Assembly (NCBI GenBank): GCA_964020975.1
Contig: OZ026624.1
Span: forward strand, 66,606,208 to 66,670,207
Source: Hermodice carunculata
Taxonomy: Eukaryota > Annelida > Polychaeta > Eunicida > Amphinomidae
Length of the DNA: 64,000 bases
Direction of reading: 5' to 3'
This document shows, one piece after another, positions 13,601 to 28,600 of the stretch (its first letter is position 1; each line of letters begins with the position of its first letter). A program made the position numbers and the translations under genes. The notes under the pieces were generated by a model. That model did not search any database. It saw only the letters and a program-made list of their open reading frames with translations, and was not told the origin of the DNA.

Positions 13601-16600
13601 AAGCGAAGATTATTGGACCAAGATGTTTAATTTTCACATCATATCTTCACCAAAAAGACTTCCATCGAACAAATTTAGATACAGATAAAGGCACGAATGA
13701 AAATTCCTAACGGAAGGCAAAGGAAATATGCAGCTTAGTGTAACCGCACGGTCACACGTGGACGAAGCGAAGATTTGCGTAAACATGATGCGATCATGTG
13801 TTGTTGCTGTCTCCCATGCCTCACGTCGTCGTTGGTGATTTTTAACAAAATTTTGTCGTTTTGATTTTATTACATTGTTTGAATGGTACAAATCTGTATG
13901 ACAGAACAAGAGAGGAATGAAATTCACCATCGCAGGCCGAAAAAATATATGCAGGCCTACAACATAGCGAAAAATCATCCATGCCTGTGACAGGCTGTGT
14001 ACGCCTGCTTGTGTTGTGTTGCACAGCCTGTACCGTGTTGCTCAGTAAAAAAAGTGACCGCACTTTAAGATCAGGCTCGTGATACCTCCTACGGCATCAA
14101 ATTTTTCAGGTAAATTGAAATAGAAAGTGCACAGAAATATAAATCATGTAATTTCTGACCATCTCGTGGAATGAATCGCAAAAATAACAGCCCAGGCATG
14201 CTCAATATACATGCCACTTGTTGTGCAAGAGAGTAAAAAAAAATTCCCGATGGCACAGGTGTGCGATATCAGATACTGCCCCTTTCTACCTCCATGATCA
14301 TACCAAATACAATCAATCAAATCACATAAGATGAAGTCTAACTGGACCCATCGACTCAGTCCATGGGCTCACAAGTTTTTCTGAAAAAGAAAAAAGATGG
14401 GTCCAACGGACCCACACTGAAAAAAATCCTTAATGTGACCCCTGCGGCAACACAAGATTTAGATTTATAATTTTATTACACAAATGACAGCGGGTGTCAT
14501 TTATGTAATAAAATTATATACCTCAATCTTACTTGTGTTGCAGCTTGATTTATTCATGATTTATTCATTATTGTGAAACACTTAATATAAAACTGACATG
14601 AGTGAGATTTGAGTGAAATGTCATGGATATTTTCTGGTATATTTTAGGCACTTGAAGAATTTTTTCTCCTTTGCTGCCTTGTTGTTGAAGTCTGTTGAAG
14701 CCAACAGGTATACTGGAAACTTGTGGCACTGCTGGTAGATAATTTTATCCAACATGCCCTAGTACTGCCAGCAGAGATAATTTCATCGAACTTGTCATAC
14801 AAATAATTGAAATACTAATTACAGTGGTAACTGATAACATAATATATGATATCACTTCCCTGTATTGTTTATATTTCATTTATTTGTTGGACAATGAAAT
14901 TGTCTGTTTTGAGTTTGAAATCTTCCTGTCCTTGAATATTTTTATTAAATTCAAGAATCACATGATAATGCAACTGTGAATGTCTGTGGAGTCTGGTCAT
15001 AATTTCTGCAGTTCTGAATCTGAGCTTGTTTTATCAGAAGCCTTTCAAATTCATTCACACTGTAACAAAGTGATTGTACATTAAAAGCCCAGAGGCGGAT
15101 ATTTTACGCTGACTCCACTTGCTATGGCTAGGCATGCACTGTGACTGGCAATCTAAAAGTATAAAAAATGACCTTTACTTGTGCAGAATTACAGTCAGAT
15201 CTGATCTGACCCTTCCTGGTGCAGTTGATAACATTTACATGATTCATATACTGCTGAACAGGAATTAGTACCGCTGAAGATAAAAAACTGACCAAAAAGA
15301 CAAAGTTTTCACTACACCATAAAACCTTCAAAATGCTTGATTTAGGCCTCAGAATGCATGCTTTATTTAAAAATTTACCGGGGGGGGGGGGGGGGGGCAT
15401 GCCGCCGGACCCCCCTAGCTTGGCCCATCCCTTGCAGGGATGGACCCCTATTTCACAGGCTTATGGGGCCCATGGGCCCCATTCTTTACAGACCAAGAAT
15501 GAACACTGATACAGTGTGGCCTGTATCAGGAGACATACATAAAGACAGTGTGACCTTTATCATACATACATACAGTGTGGCCTTTATCATGAAACATATA
15601 TAAAGACAGTGTGACCTTTATCATACATACATACAGTGTGGCCTTTATCATGAAACATATATAAAGACAGTGTGACCTGTGTCATACATACATACAGTGT
15701 GGCCTGTATCATGAAACATACATAAAGACAGTGTGACCTGTATCATACATACATACAGTGTGGCCTGTATCATGAAACATACATAAAGACAGTGTGACCT
15801 GTATCATACATACATACAGTGTGGCCTGTATCATGAAACATACATAAAGACAGTGTGACCTGTATCATACATACATACAGTGTGGCCTGTATCATGAAAC
15901 ATACATAAAGACAGTGTGACCTGTATCATACATACATACAGTTATCATACATACATACAGTGTGGCCTGTATCATGAAACATACATAAAGACAGTGTGAC
16001 CTGTATCATACATACATACAGTGTGGCCTGTATCATGAAACATATATAAAGACAGTGTGACCTGTATCATACATACATACAGTGTGGCCTGTATCATGAA
16101 ACATACATAAAGACAGTGTGACATGCATCATACATACATACATTAATACATATATTCATATATACATTAATACATACATACATACATACATACATACATA
16201 CATACATACATACATTCATACATACATACATACAGTGTGACCTGTATCATGAGACTAAAATAAAGACAGTGTGACCTGTATATTAAACAAACAGGAGCAT
16301 TAATGCTACATCTTCTGTGTAGTTCTCAACACAACAAAATACTGTAATCCAATCTCTCTGTATCGCTCATAAAGACAGTGTGGCCAGTATCCTGAGACAT
16401 ACATAAAGACAGTGTGGCCAGTATCCTGAGACATACATAAAGACAGTGTGGCCAGTATCCTGGGACATACATAGACAGTGTGGCCCGTATCCTGGGACAT
16501 ACATAGACAGTGTGGCCAGTATCATGAGACATACATGAAAAGAATGTGGCCTGTGTCATGAGACATACGTAAAGACAGTGTGGCCTGTATCTTGAGACAT

Positions 16601-19600
16601 ACAGACAGACAGTGTGGCCTGTATCCTGAGACATACATAAAGACCGTGTGGCCAGTATCATGAGACATACATGAAAAGAATGTGGCCTGTGTCATGAGAC
16701 ATTCATAAAGACAGTGTGGCCTGTATCATGAGACATACATGAAAAGAATGTGGCCTGTGTCATGAGACATTCATAAAGACTGTGTGGCCTGTATCATGCT
16801 TAAGACATACATTTCTATACACCATGTGGTTTGTACCATGAGACATTAGTCCCTCATTTGAGGGACATGCCCTTGAGCGACCACCTGCCTTTTAATACCA
16901 CATTTACCAAGTTCGTAAGTCTGTCTTTTACCCCCGATGAGAGACCATCTGTTTCAATATCTGACCACTAATAGACCTGCCCTACAGGTTTTGTAAAAAA
17001 GATTTAGTGTTGTGCATAAAGACAGTGTGACATGTACGGTCAGATTTACGTCTAGGTTAAAGACACTATAACCTGTATCAGGAGATGCTTATAAAGATAG
17101 AGTGACCTCTATCATGAGACATATAAAACCTCCAAACTTGGCATGAACCTACTTCCATGGATAAAATGCCCTTTTTTTAAAGAAGAGGAGTGGCAATTTT
17201 GAAAATTATGCAAATTAGGGCTATTTGTAATTTTAAACCTTAAATATCTGCAAAACTATTATAGCCCTACTAGTAAAATTAAAATAATGCAAATTAGGAG
17301 CAACAATAGCGGACTTGAGCATATTTGTAATACACCAAGGGCCATAATCTGTCATCTGCAGTCAATTACACTAATGTGTACATCACTAGGATTTGTTGTT
17401 TACACTCATGTCACATAACACTTTTATACTGCCATATGGTGACCACTTTGTCATCAGTCCATGCTTTAGTGTCAACAGTGAATCAAAGTTGCAATAAAAA
17501 GTGTACTAGAATTAGCTAGAGTTTCACTCCATGACCAAACCTTAGTTGTTTGCTGACACTTTATTTTATCCAGAATTCTTTCTTTTTGTCTCGCTTTTTC
17601 TTTTTTTTTAACCTTCATTTTTTTTCTTGCCAAAAGTCTGATTTTGTTACCTGTAGGTTTTTCTGACCTGCTATGTTTCCTGTCATATAGCTTTTCCAAT
17701 TTTGATTTGAATGTACAAGGCAACAACTCTCCTTTGTAAGCACACTGAAAGATTTACTTTGAAGCAACTGCTCTTTTCTAGTTCTCATCTATTTTCTCTC
17801 TTCTTTTGAAAATAAAGTTTTATTTGAAAAAATGTGCAAACATAAAAGTAAGTGATCTGGGCCCGACCAAATTCTTAATTGTAAAGAAATATATGTTCAT
17901 AAATATTTGTGTTCCAAGTGGTGTTGTGTGAAGCTTAACATGGTAACTGGCTCATACACACAAACTTTATTTCAGAACAATGGCCTACTTTATCAGCAGG
18001 CAAAAAAGGATTACATATATTAAAAAAAAAAAAAAGAAAAAGAAAAAGGAAGCGATAATCTAAAGGACAGATTTACAGGGAATTCTATGGACACAGAAAT
18101 AGTTCTTGTTGCATGGCAAGTACATTAAATTGAATGAATATGTTTTGTTTTTTTTTCCTCCAAAATTCCTGTTATTTTTCAGATGGAAACCATTTAGAGT
18201 TTCCTGTGTTGTGCCAGAGCATTAACAAGTCTTGATACATTCATGGCCCTGCAGCAAATTGATTAAAACCCAGTCAGAATGTGTGTGAGATTAATTTTGA
18301 CCAGGGTGTATAGTTAATATGTTTAAGGCATTTTTATTCTGAAAAGACATTATGATACAGTTAACTAGCCAGACCTGTTTCCAGAATTGATATACCAACT
18401 CAGAGCTGAGGCCTTGCATATTATTTTTCAAAATACCAACAAAGCAATTTATTCAAGTAAATATGCATGTCATTTTACTGAGTTTCCACCAAAGATGTGT
18501 AAATATATGTACACAGAGATAAGCCACTGGTAGCCATTGTTTGAAGCCAGGTTTGCCTAATTTTTTAGCTTTGGGGCATCAAGTGCTGGAGGGTATTGTC
18601 CCCTGCCTTGTCCGTCCGTCTTGTCTTGTTAACGTTATTGTAATATCAACAGCATTTCTCAGCACATTGTGCCCAATGAGTGCTGAGAAAAGCTGTTGAC
18701 CTGGGGTATGCTCTCAGGAACTATAGGCATACTGGTACTTGAATGAAAGGTCTTTTTTACGTGGAATATGAATCTGAGATCTTAATGACAATTCAGACTA
18801 GTTTTTGAGCTAAGTAGATCGCCCTTAGACGTGATTGGCACTGAAAGAGAAAAAATACATGTAGGCGTATAGGTCTATTATAATCTCTTTACATTCCATA
18901 GCCAGTCCAGTCACAGTTTATGTTTAAATCTATAAATTAATCAGTATTGTAGCATTTGATACAAAAGTGTGAAAATTTAAAGCTTCAACAGCCAAATGGA
19001 TTTATAGACTGGCCATCAGTGGCAGTCATCAAGTATATTTTGCAGCCTCATATTTTCAGACATGCATAAAGGGGTGTTTTTATCGTGACCTTTTAGAGTA
19101 ATTATTCATGAAAAATTAAAAATCCTGGCTGTAGATTGCATCCATCTAAGCAAAAGAGCAGTTCCATGTTGTTCTTCACCTAATTTAATGATTTAAATTA
19201 GAAAAGGAAAATTTCAGATTCAGGAGTGAATTGTATGTCCAACTCCCTCTGTGGCTGAGACCCAGCTCAAGGCACTCTCTCTCCCAACCCATAGGCAGTT
19301 TCTACTCCCCATGGAGAAAACCAGCATGTAGATATAAAAATTTGGAAAAAGATATTAATAATTAGAATTAGTTAATGATAAGCTCTGAATTTATGTTTTA
19401 TATGCCTTTGTGAAGGCCTAATTGGCACGTTATAAAAAAAGCTATCTTATGCTCAGTCCAAGCTGTATGTATGTCACACCTTTCATGTCATTAATTTGTT
19501 TCAAAGTATGTGGGTAAAGGCTGAGGTTTTAATGTATCGCGTAGGATATCTGATTGTGTATTCAGCATATAGTCTGTCGATCTTGTAAGGGACATAAGTA

Positions 19601-22600
19601 GCAGCTGCTGTCTGACCTAGTCTGCACTTACATGCCTTTATTATCTTTAGTTTTTATCATTAATGTGTGACAAAATTCCCAAGGTCACCAGTTTGGTTGG
19701 TTGGTTGGTAGAGAGACTGTAGTTTCTGCACCATAACTCATGAAGTTTTTGGGATAGGACTTTGATAGTGCCCAGGCATATGCTCCTATATAAGGACCAA
19801 GTGAAGTATGAAGGTGATTGACCTTGACTCTATTTCCAAGGTCACGGAGGCACTATAATAAGTTTTGGTTTGTGCACGATAACTAGACAAGTAATTATGG
19901 TACCTAGGAACTGTACATTGCACAGGATTATAGTCCTTATTCAGGGCTAAGTCAAATTCAAAGATGGGTGACTTTGCCCTAATTTCAAAGGACCAAACGC
20001 CACTTTAGTGAACTTGATTTCTGCATTGTAACTGAGAATTTAAGTTTCAATATTATACATGGTAATAGTCCTCAATCAGGGCTTGGTCAGCTTAGAAGAT
20101 GGATGACCTTGACCAAATTACCAAGGTCACCACCTAGAGTCCTATTAGTGAACTTGGTTGCCGCATGATGACCAAAGATGTTTTTCCTGGCGCTTTCATA
20201 TTGCACAGGAATATAGCCTTTTGCAAGAGCTAGGTTAACTTTTGAAATGGTTGACCTTTTGTCAATTTCCAAGGTCACAGAGCCACATTACTGAATTTGG
20301 TTTGGCAATAATATATTTTGGTGTCACTGTGACCTAATTTTAGCAAGTGGCAGCCTAATTACATGCTTGTTAGGGCTCATTACCCCAATATCTCCAGAAC
20401 GCTGCAATGTATTTTGCTCAGTTTTGACAGTATGCTTATCTACCATGCCAAGATGAACTGTTATATTTTGGTGTCACCATGACGTAATTTGAACAAATGG
20501 CAGCCTAATTATATGTTCATAAGGGCTCGTTCCTGCGATATCACCATAATGCTTCCATGTATCTTGCTCAAATTTTATACTGGGATTATCTTGTATTCCA
20601 TGATGATCTGATTAGATTTTGGTGTTAACATGACCTAATTTGAGCAAATGGGAGCCTAATTTCCCTTTTTCGATAGAGCTTGTTACCACTGTATCTCCAG
20701 GAAGCTTCCATATAATTTGTTCACATTTTGCAGTATAATTATTTAACATGACAACATGAACAGTTTAGATTTGGTGTCACCATGCCCTAATTTAAGCAAA
20801 TAGCAGCTTAATTAGATGTTCATTTGGGCTTGTTACCATGATATCTCCAGAATGCCTCCATGTATTATGCTCTAATTAAAGCTTGATAGGAGTAATTAAG
20901 GGTCCGCCCCATGGGGAACCCTTCATGTTTTTAGGTTGTCCGTTCGTCTGGATTTCCGTCTGTCCAAATGTGCACATTCTCGTTATGATATCTACAGAAT
21001 GCCTCCATGTATTTTGCTCAAATTTGGCAATATGCTTATCTTACCTGGCAATATGATTGGATTTTGGTGTCACCATGACCTAATTTCAGCAAATGGCAGA
21101 CCCTTCAGTCAACACTTTGTGTTGAAGGCACATCTAGTTTAATCTAGGTTTAATTTAAATTGGCCTTGACAGAATTCCTTCCAGCCAAGAAATCATGTCC
21201 TGACTTTGACCCCTAATATATAGAACACATGTTCTGACTCAGCTTATGCTCAACTATAAAGTGAAGTAGGATTTGAAAAGGCCAAACTATTGGCCAAGTC
21301 AATATAAAAATTCATGTCCCAATTCCAAACTCTCAAATATCCAATTTAAGAATTGCATTTTAGCATTGTCAGGTGTCTCTTTCCACATCCTGTCAACCTT
21401 GTTGCTTGCATGTAGCATAAATTTGATAAATTTTGCTGAATTTCTATTTGTGCTTGTTTCACTGATGACCCCCCCCCCCCCCCCCGCAAGAAAAAAAAAA
21501 AAAAAGAAAGAAAGAAAAGACAAAAAAAAAAAAAACAGGCAAAAAAACAGACACAATGAACTAGCATTTTAACACAGGTTTGATAGGACGTATGTCCAAG
21601 ATGGTGAAATTAAATCTTCAGTTAAATGAATGAAATGCTAAAACCATGAAAATTTATACACTTGAAAATAAGTTGGTTTGCAGTAGTGTATTGGTCTAAC
21701 TGTGACCTTATATCTGTTCTTTAATGTATTATTTATAAGCTCAAACTTCCTAACAAGCTAGAAATCTAGCACACTGACAAATCATTGTTGAAGATGACCA
21801 AAAAACTGTTTGCAAGGTCTCCTTTCCAAGGTAAAATGAATAGATATAAAGGGAAGAAAAATAGACTCGGAAAAAAAGAAAATGCACAATTTTATGAGCA
21901 CCCAATGACAGATCATTTACCATGACAAAGGAAAGAGAGATCTATGCTTTGAAACTTGTTGAACTCCAGTGAGGGTAGAGCAGGTGAAGCGTGCATGGAG
22001 CCTGTGTTCTTTGTGACATCAGCAAGTCCCATGTGAAGAGCCTGTGCCAGTCACGACTTGGAACTGAGTCCCATACAGCCCAGTAATGAAGCTAACTCAC
22101 AAAACAGCTTAGTCAATGGCAGTACAGATCTCCAAAGTTAAATATACACCTTCTGAAAAAAAAAACGCCCGCGCGCGCACACACACAAAAAAAAGTAGTG
22201 TGCACTGTTCATTGCATTTTCTTGTGACATACTTTTTCTTTTTTTTTAGTTCGTACATTGCTTGTTGATAGTGACCTACGTGTACATGAGACCTGGGAAC
22301 TGTGTAGATCTGTTGTCATATGTCATTTACACCACCAGTGCTGTGTGTGGAGAGAACACTGGGTACAAATTGTGCAATATTAACTCATTCCATACTATGG
22401 TCACAGGCCTTGGTCAGTGCCAGAACCACTGACTTAAGACTATAGGCATGTTGGTACTTGACTGAAAGCTCGTTTCATGAAGAATTTAAATATGCAATTT
22501 TCGCCTTAAATCTAGGTAAATATACGGAAAAATCAGGGACTGGTATGGCATGAGTTAAACAAAAAAAAAGAATGACAGTTTGTTGTATTGGGCCTCATTA

Positions 22601-25600
22601 ATTATACATGTCAGACATGTTTGTTCGTTGATTTAGTACTGGGTTATATTTGCTTGGGCATTATTACTGGCAGTGCTTATTGCATTAAAATATAGGAATC
22701 AAGTTTTTCAGATCAGTTTAAATAATGTCATAATGCACGCGTGTGTGTGTGTGCGTGCGTGCGTGCCAAGGATCTGGAGCATTGTAAGCACATGGGAGTC
22801 CAACTTGGAGTTAACTCTTTGTATTGTACATTGAATCATGCCAGACATGTTGACCTATTGATAAGTCAAAATCAGAACAAGTGAAATGTGTTGTGTTTGG
22901 ATATGCAAGTTCAGTAAAACCCATTAACCCTCGCCCAATCAGATGAAGACTGAGTCAATAGCTTTCCTGCAGGCAGACTGGGTACGTTGGACCCACTTAG
23001 AGGAAATCCATTGACCTTGGTGTTTCTGTTGTGATGGGTCTTATTTACAATTCACAGCAAAAAATATTTTCTATTACAAAGTGAAATTTATGTAAAGATA
23101 TCACAGCAGATAGCAATTTATGTCTGGGCACTTTTGGGTAATTTGAGTGTGAAAGGGTTAAGGCCACCCCTTGGGGTGACCAACTTATGGTCTGTCAAAA
23201 CAGGTGGTCTTCTAGAGGAAGGACATGAATTTTACAAAATGAAGTAGCTACAAAAGAGGTATTTCAAGACATGGACCACTGTACATGTATATGCTAGAAA
23301 TATCTGGCCACGCTTTGATTTATAAATTTACTCACAAACATGTATACCCAAACTTCATGATAATACAACAAACATTGAATAGATAGGCTTTCCTGCCAGG
23401 TACTTATGTCTGTGAGAGCTTTAAAAAAGGAAATCTAGTGGAAGTGACTAAACTAGCAGCAAAAGGGGTGTTTCAAGACATGGACCACTGTATATGCTAG
23501 CAATAACGGGCCATGCTTTGATTTGTACTGACACACTTGTATACAGAAACTTCATGATAATACAACAAACATTGAATGGATAGGCCTTCTTATGTCTGTG
23601 ATGAGAGCTTAAAAAAAGAAATCTAGTGGAAGTGATCTGTTCATCAAAAAGTGAAAAAAAATGTGAAGTTTCATATCTAGGGTTTCACTGGAACAATAAA
23701 TGGTATTAACTTCACAAGCAGGTTACAAAGAAACAGAACTGCAAGTGATGAAGTCCATTCACTTCATTCATCTGTCACTTCATTGCTTTTTTGGATTGGG
23801 TGGGGGTGGGTTGGGGTTCTATTTAAAGGACCAGGACTTTATTGTCTTTTGAAATTTACAGATGTAACATTTACTGTGAGAAACATGACATTTTTTTTTT
23901 TTTTTGGTGTATGTGTTGCAAAACACTCACAACATGTGATTGAGGGCATGGCAAACTGCATATCCTATTACATTGGACAAACTTGTACACTGCAGTTGGG
24001 ACAAGTCAAATTTGTTGTAGTATGTTCTGGTTCATAATGCTTTTCTGTTTTCAATGGAAGTTATTTGTAATTGAACAAGAGAGCAGGAGTGAAGCAAGTG
24101 AAATATATATAAAGAAGTTGTCTTTTGGACAAGGGCATGGGATAGAAATTGCTGAACAAATGTTATTCTGCTAGATGCTCCAAAAAACCTTGACAGTGAG
24201 ACCTGAAGCAAGAGTAGCCAAACTACTTTGACAGTGAGACATGAAGCAAGAGTAGCCAGACTACCTTGACAATCAGATCTGAAACAAGAGTAGCCAGACT
24301 ACCTTGACAATGAGATCTGAAACAAGAGTAGCCAGACTACCTTGACAATCAGATCTGAAACAGGAGTAGTTAGACTACCTTGACAGTGAGATCTGAAACA
24401 GGAGTAGCCAGACTACCTTGACAGTGAGATCTGAAACAGGAATAGTCTGACTACCTTGACAGTGAGACATGAAGCAAGAGTAGCAGGGCCTGAGACTTTT
24501 TAGTATTCAGCCACTGCTAGTCAACACCCAGAAGTTAAAGATAGTGAAAAACTTATCAATTATATAGTATAGTGAAGAAAAACGTATTCACAAAAGTACA
24601 TAAATGATTTTATGCGATATTTTTTGTGCAGATCTGATTGAGATCAATGGCTTGTCCCTGGACTGGGTGTCCAAGCATGTCTACTGGACAGATGCAAAGA
24701 AACGTACCATTGAAATATGTGACTACAATGGAAACTACCGGCGCACCCTTTCCATCAATGGGCTTATTGCCCCAAGAGGAATATTGGCAGACCCTATCCA
24801 TGGGTGAGTTAAACAGCTTAAAACTGCAGATTTCCATTTAACACAGGCATCTGGAGGAAATAAATGCCTTTGAAAGTGGTGTTACAAAACTGAATACGCA
24901 AGGATTGTATTACCATGTGTACTGTGCAGAATTTCTTAATGTTTTTGATGTAAAAATGGAAAAATAATGATCAGTTGGGATTGATTTTATTCATTTTATT
25001 CATCAAGCAGTTATGATGAAATAGTTGTAATGGTCTAATATTGAGGTATGTATCTTAGGGATAAATATTCATTTATCGGTAATTCCTCTTTTACATGGCG
25101 CAAGGTGTATCATCATCTTGTATTTTGTTTGTTCAGCTATCTATTCTGGAATGACCAGGGGACCAGGAGGATTGAGAGATCAAGGCTGGATGGTTCAGAA
25201 CGCAGGGTCATTATAAGTAAAGGTGTACACTGGCCCAACCAAATGGTGGTCTATGACTACCGAGCCACAAGGTACGAACACAGTTCGTAATTTATGACAT
25301 TTTGCTTTGTCCAGTGGCAATTTTCCACTGTCCTTACCCCCTTGAATTAAGACCAGGTCAACAATTAAATACCCAACCCATGTCAAGGACAACTGTTAAA
25401 GTGAATTATGCTATCTTGATAGGTCTGATCTACAATTCCAAAATTGTGTTTCCTTATTATTGAAATAAATTACCGTACTCGCCGGCATATTAGTCGATTT
25501 TTGAGGGAATAAATTTAAAACTGAAAGTCATGCTGCGACTTTTACGCCAACCACAGGTGTAAATTTGTAATTAGACCGCTCTGTGAGACTCCATTCCTGA

Positions 25601-28600
25601 TCTCCGTATTCAACGGCGCCATATATTGTTTTTGCCGGTAATCGGCAGCCCATTTAACATTGATGAATCTTGGCATATAAACAATAAAACGTACATTTTT
25701 TGCTTACCTGTTAATATTCTGTGTGTTTTTGTCATATTTACTTGAGGAAAAAATGAAATCTTTAATGATTTGGTTCAATGTTTGCTCAAAGCAAGTCGTG
25801 GCATTCAGGATTGAGAGTGATCGTAAACACGCTGTTCACTATGACCTAGATTTTCTTCGATGCGATTGGGCCACATTGCCACCTTGTGGCAAGATATGAA
25901 ACTAGTTTCAAAATGCAACATGAAGATGGCACCTGGCCACGTCCTGGTTATGAGTTAAATTAAAGAAAGCACAGGTGAAACTTCAATTTTCAATGTTCAA
26001 ATTTAATTCATAAGTACCCATGCGAACATTTTATGTTGATATTTTACATCCGTTGCTCATTTTTTGTCACCGATGAAAGGTTACCGATAGTTTCCTCGTT
26101 TATCGTCCACCCGGGAACCCGCCATTTTCGATGACGATCTTGAATGACTTTTTTTTTTTTTTTTTAAACATAATTTTTATGGAAAACACAAGTGAGACAA
26201 CTGTCTACATTCATCTTTTAAGTATTAAGTTTCCAACAGAACTTTCTATGTACTTTTTCAATCTTAAATATCAATATCTTTGTCACCAGCTGGATGGTTA
26301 CCGATAGCTTCTTGTGACCCTTGACGATCTCGCCTGGGGTTTTGCGTGGGGGCATTTTTCGGTTTTTGGGGGGCGACTTTTATGTCGAACATGTCTTTGA
26401 GGAGGCTTTTCCCCTCTCCAAAGTTAGGGGTGCGACTTTTACGCCCATGCGACTATTAGGGCAGCGAGTACGGTAATGTATAAACATTGAAGCAGAGGAT
26501 GTGTGACCATCAACTGGATATGACTCTTGGGTATGGGGATGGTGAGGTGGTGGTGCTTGAAAATAAAGAATGATAGTCAGGAGAAGCCAACTTCCTGTGT
26601 CATCAAAATGAAGTTTGTGAGCAAGTTAAAGATCATCCCATTGAATATCCATAAAGATAATGAGTATCATTTAACCCTTTAGAGACTGTGTCAACAGCTT
26701 TCCTCGGTGTACTGCGGGTGCCTTGTGTGCAGACTGTTCAGAGGCAAGCTGTTAACTGATGGTGTATTAACCCTTTATGACACAGAAGAAGCATGAGACA
26801 TTTACAGTGAAATCTTGTTAAAATGACACCATCTGTTTCCTACAAAATGTGTCGAATGTCTGAATATGTCAGATAAATGGAAGCAAAGGAATTTGACTTT
26901 AAGTCCTGAAAACTTGTGATGGTCCTTAATTAAGAAATGAGGGTCGATTTTGTGTATGTTATGGCATAATGACGCGCATCATTGAAGCTGACATCGTGGG
27001 CATGGCGCACGCCAGTGCGCCTCGCCCGATGGCAGCTTCAATCACCCGCGTCATTATGCCATAACACATACAAAAGTGATCCTCATTGCTTATATTTACG
27101 TTTCCCTCTTAATTTTCTGCTCAATTACACAAAATTTAGAAACTGAATACATAGAATTAAGAGAAACGATAAAAAATTGATTTGTGAACATATTCAAGTA
27201 TTAAGTTCCGGAAACCCAGGTAGGCGTGGCTTATTGGAATGTGGGCAAGACACATATGTTATGGTTCAATAACACACAAGGCTAATGTGTTATGGTCTCA
27301 TAACACACCAGGCTCTTTCCTATACTTGCAATGTTAAAAGTTAGATTGACTGTAAATATGTTAATATGTCAGCCATCTGAGTGTTGTTATAATGAGGTTT
27401 CCCTGTACCTGGATGCTTGCAGGAAGGTGTGAGTTATTTAATGTGAAGTAGTTGCCTGCTGGTACTTTGGCATCATGTCCCGTAGTATCAATGAACTGAA
27501 AATACAGTTCGGTGTATTTTATGAGAGACATGCACATGATTGTATTTTAACATTGTAGTCCTTTCCATGTATTGTTTGAGCTCTTGTAGTTTTGAGCCTT
27601 GTCACTAAAGTGTTTATATTTTGGATGACCTATGAACATTGTTCAATAGAGAGCTTCTATGGTCCTTCCAGCAAGCTGTACTGGGTAGATGCCTGGAACA
27701 AGACGCTGCTCTCCTGTGAACTTGATGGCAGAAATATACGCACAGTGGCAGTGTTCAGTTCCAAGACTGGAGATAACCCCATCTTTGGTCTGGTGTTACA
27801 AGGAGGCACAGCCTATGTGGGGGTTTGGAACAGTGGCCTGGTCCTGTCAGTGCCGGTGCACAGATACTCAGGAGGAACCATATCCACCGTGTTAAACGGT
27901 CTGGGCACGGAGGCCATGTTTGCTATGGCTTACGTTGACCACACCCTCCAACCCAGAGGTAAATTTGATCTTAACAATGGTGCACTTTATATGGATATCA
28001 CTCGTTAATTTCATGTGGTCATCGACAAATTTTGAAAATTGATATGCAGTGGTACCTGCTGTATGCAACCACTGCCGTGAGCAGCCGCATTGCTATTTGT
28101 GATCACTAGGCTGAGACATAGGAGTCAATTTCTTTATAAAATTTACCTGTGGTGACAGGTCACCTGCTATATGTGGCCATTTTTTCTTGGCAGAAGGGGT
28201 GGCCACATACAGCAGGTACCATTGTAGGTGGAATTTGTTTAGTTATATTGTCACACAAAACAGTCATAAATTGTGAATTTTCAGTTATCATGTAAGAAGT
28301 ATGGACTTTCCTGTGTGAGCACTTTGTGTTTTAAACAGGAGTAACACAGGAATGAAAAAAGGTATGGGATCATACTTTACAGCCTTTCATTGATGTAAAA
28401 GGAAATCTGCAATCTTTATATTTCTGCAGTATATACTGGTACTACAGTGGTACCTGCTCTAAAGACCACCTCTCGTGAAAGACCACACTAGTTTTTAAGA
28501 CCGCCATTTCAAGACAACGGCCTTCAATTTCTTTGTAAGCTCCCCTGCAGTGAAAGACCACCTGCCATATGTGACCACTTTTGTCGGGCTTTAAGGATGG

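Larger units (their letters stand above)
8409..24631. other. Intron 2 (16.2 kb) with repeats
   Basis: The longest intron. Besides the arrays and elements listed separately it holds G/T-rich and poly(A) tracts at 8516-8695, a poly(G) run at 15380-15397, poly(C)/poly(A) at 21470-21536, a (GT)n tract near 22738-22765, and a diverged ~200-base tandem duplication at about 23243-23632 (phrase caagacatggaccactgta twice). Splicing across it joins blade 1 to blade 2 without a gap, so no exon seems missing. Confidence 0.7.
25272..27671. other. Intron 4 with two inverted-repeat elements
   Basis: 2.4 kb. It contains a 1 kb TA-flanked element (25471-26475) and a TA MITE interrupted by a palindromic insert (26803-27407). 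A TTAA-family fragment (ttaaccctttagagactgtg) lies near 26672-26780. No exon recognised. Confidence 0.65.

Noticed and set aside
16306-16661. [12 protein letters not shown]-type open frames on the minus strand
   Set aside because: Produced by the gtgtggcc satellite.
17472-17726. Lysine-rich 84-residue minus-strand frame
   Set aside because: It comes from T-rich intron sequence; no domain, no context, no splice support.
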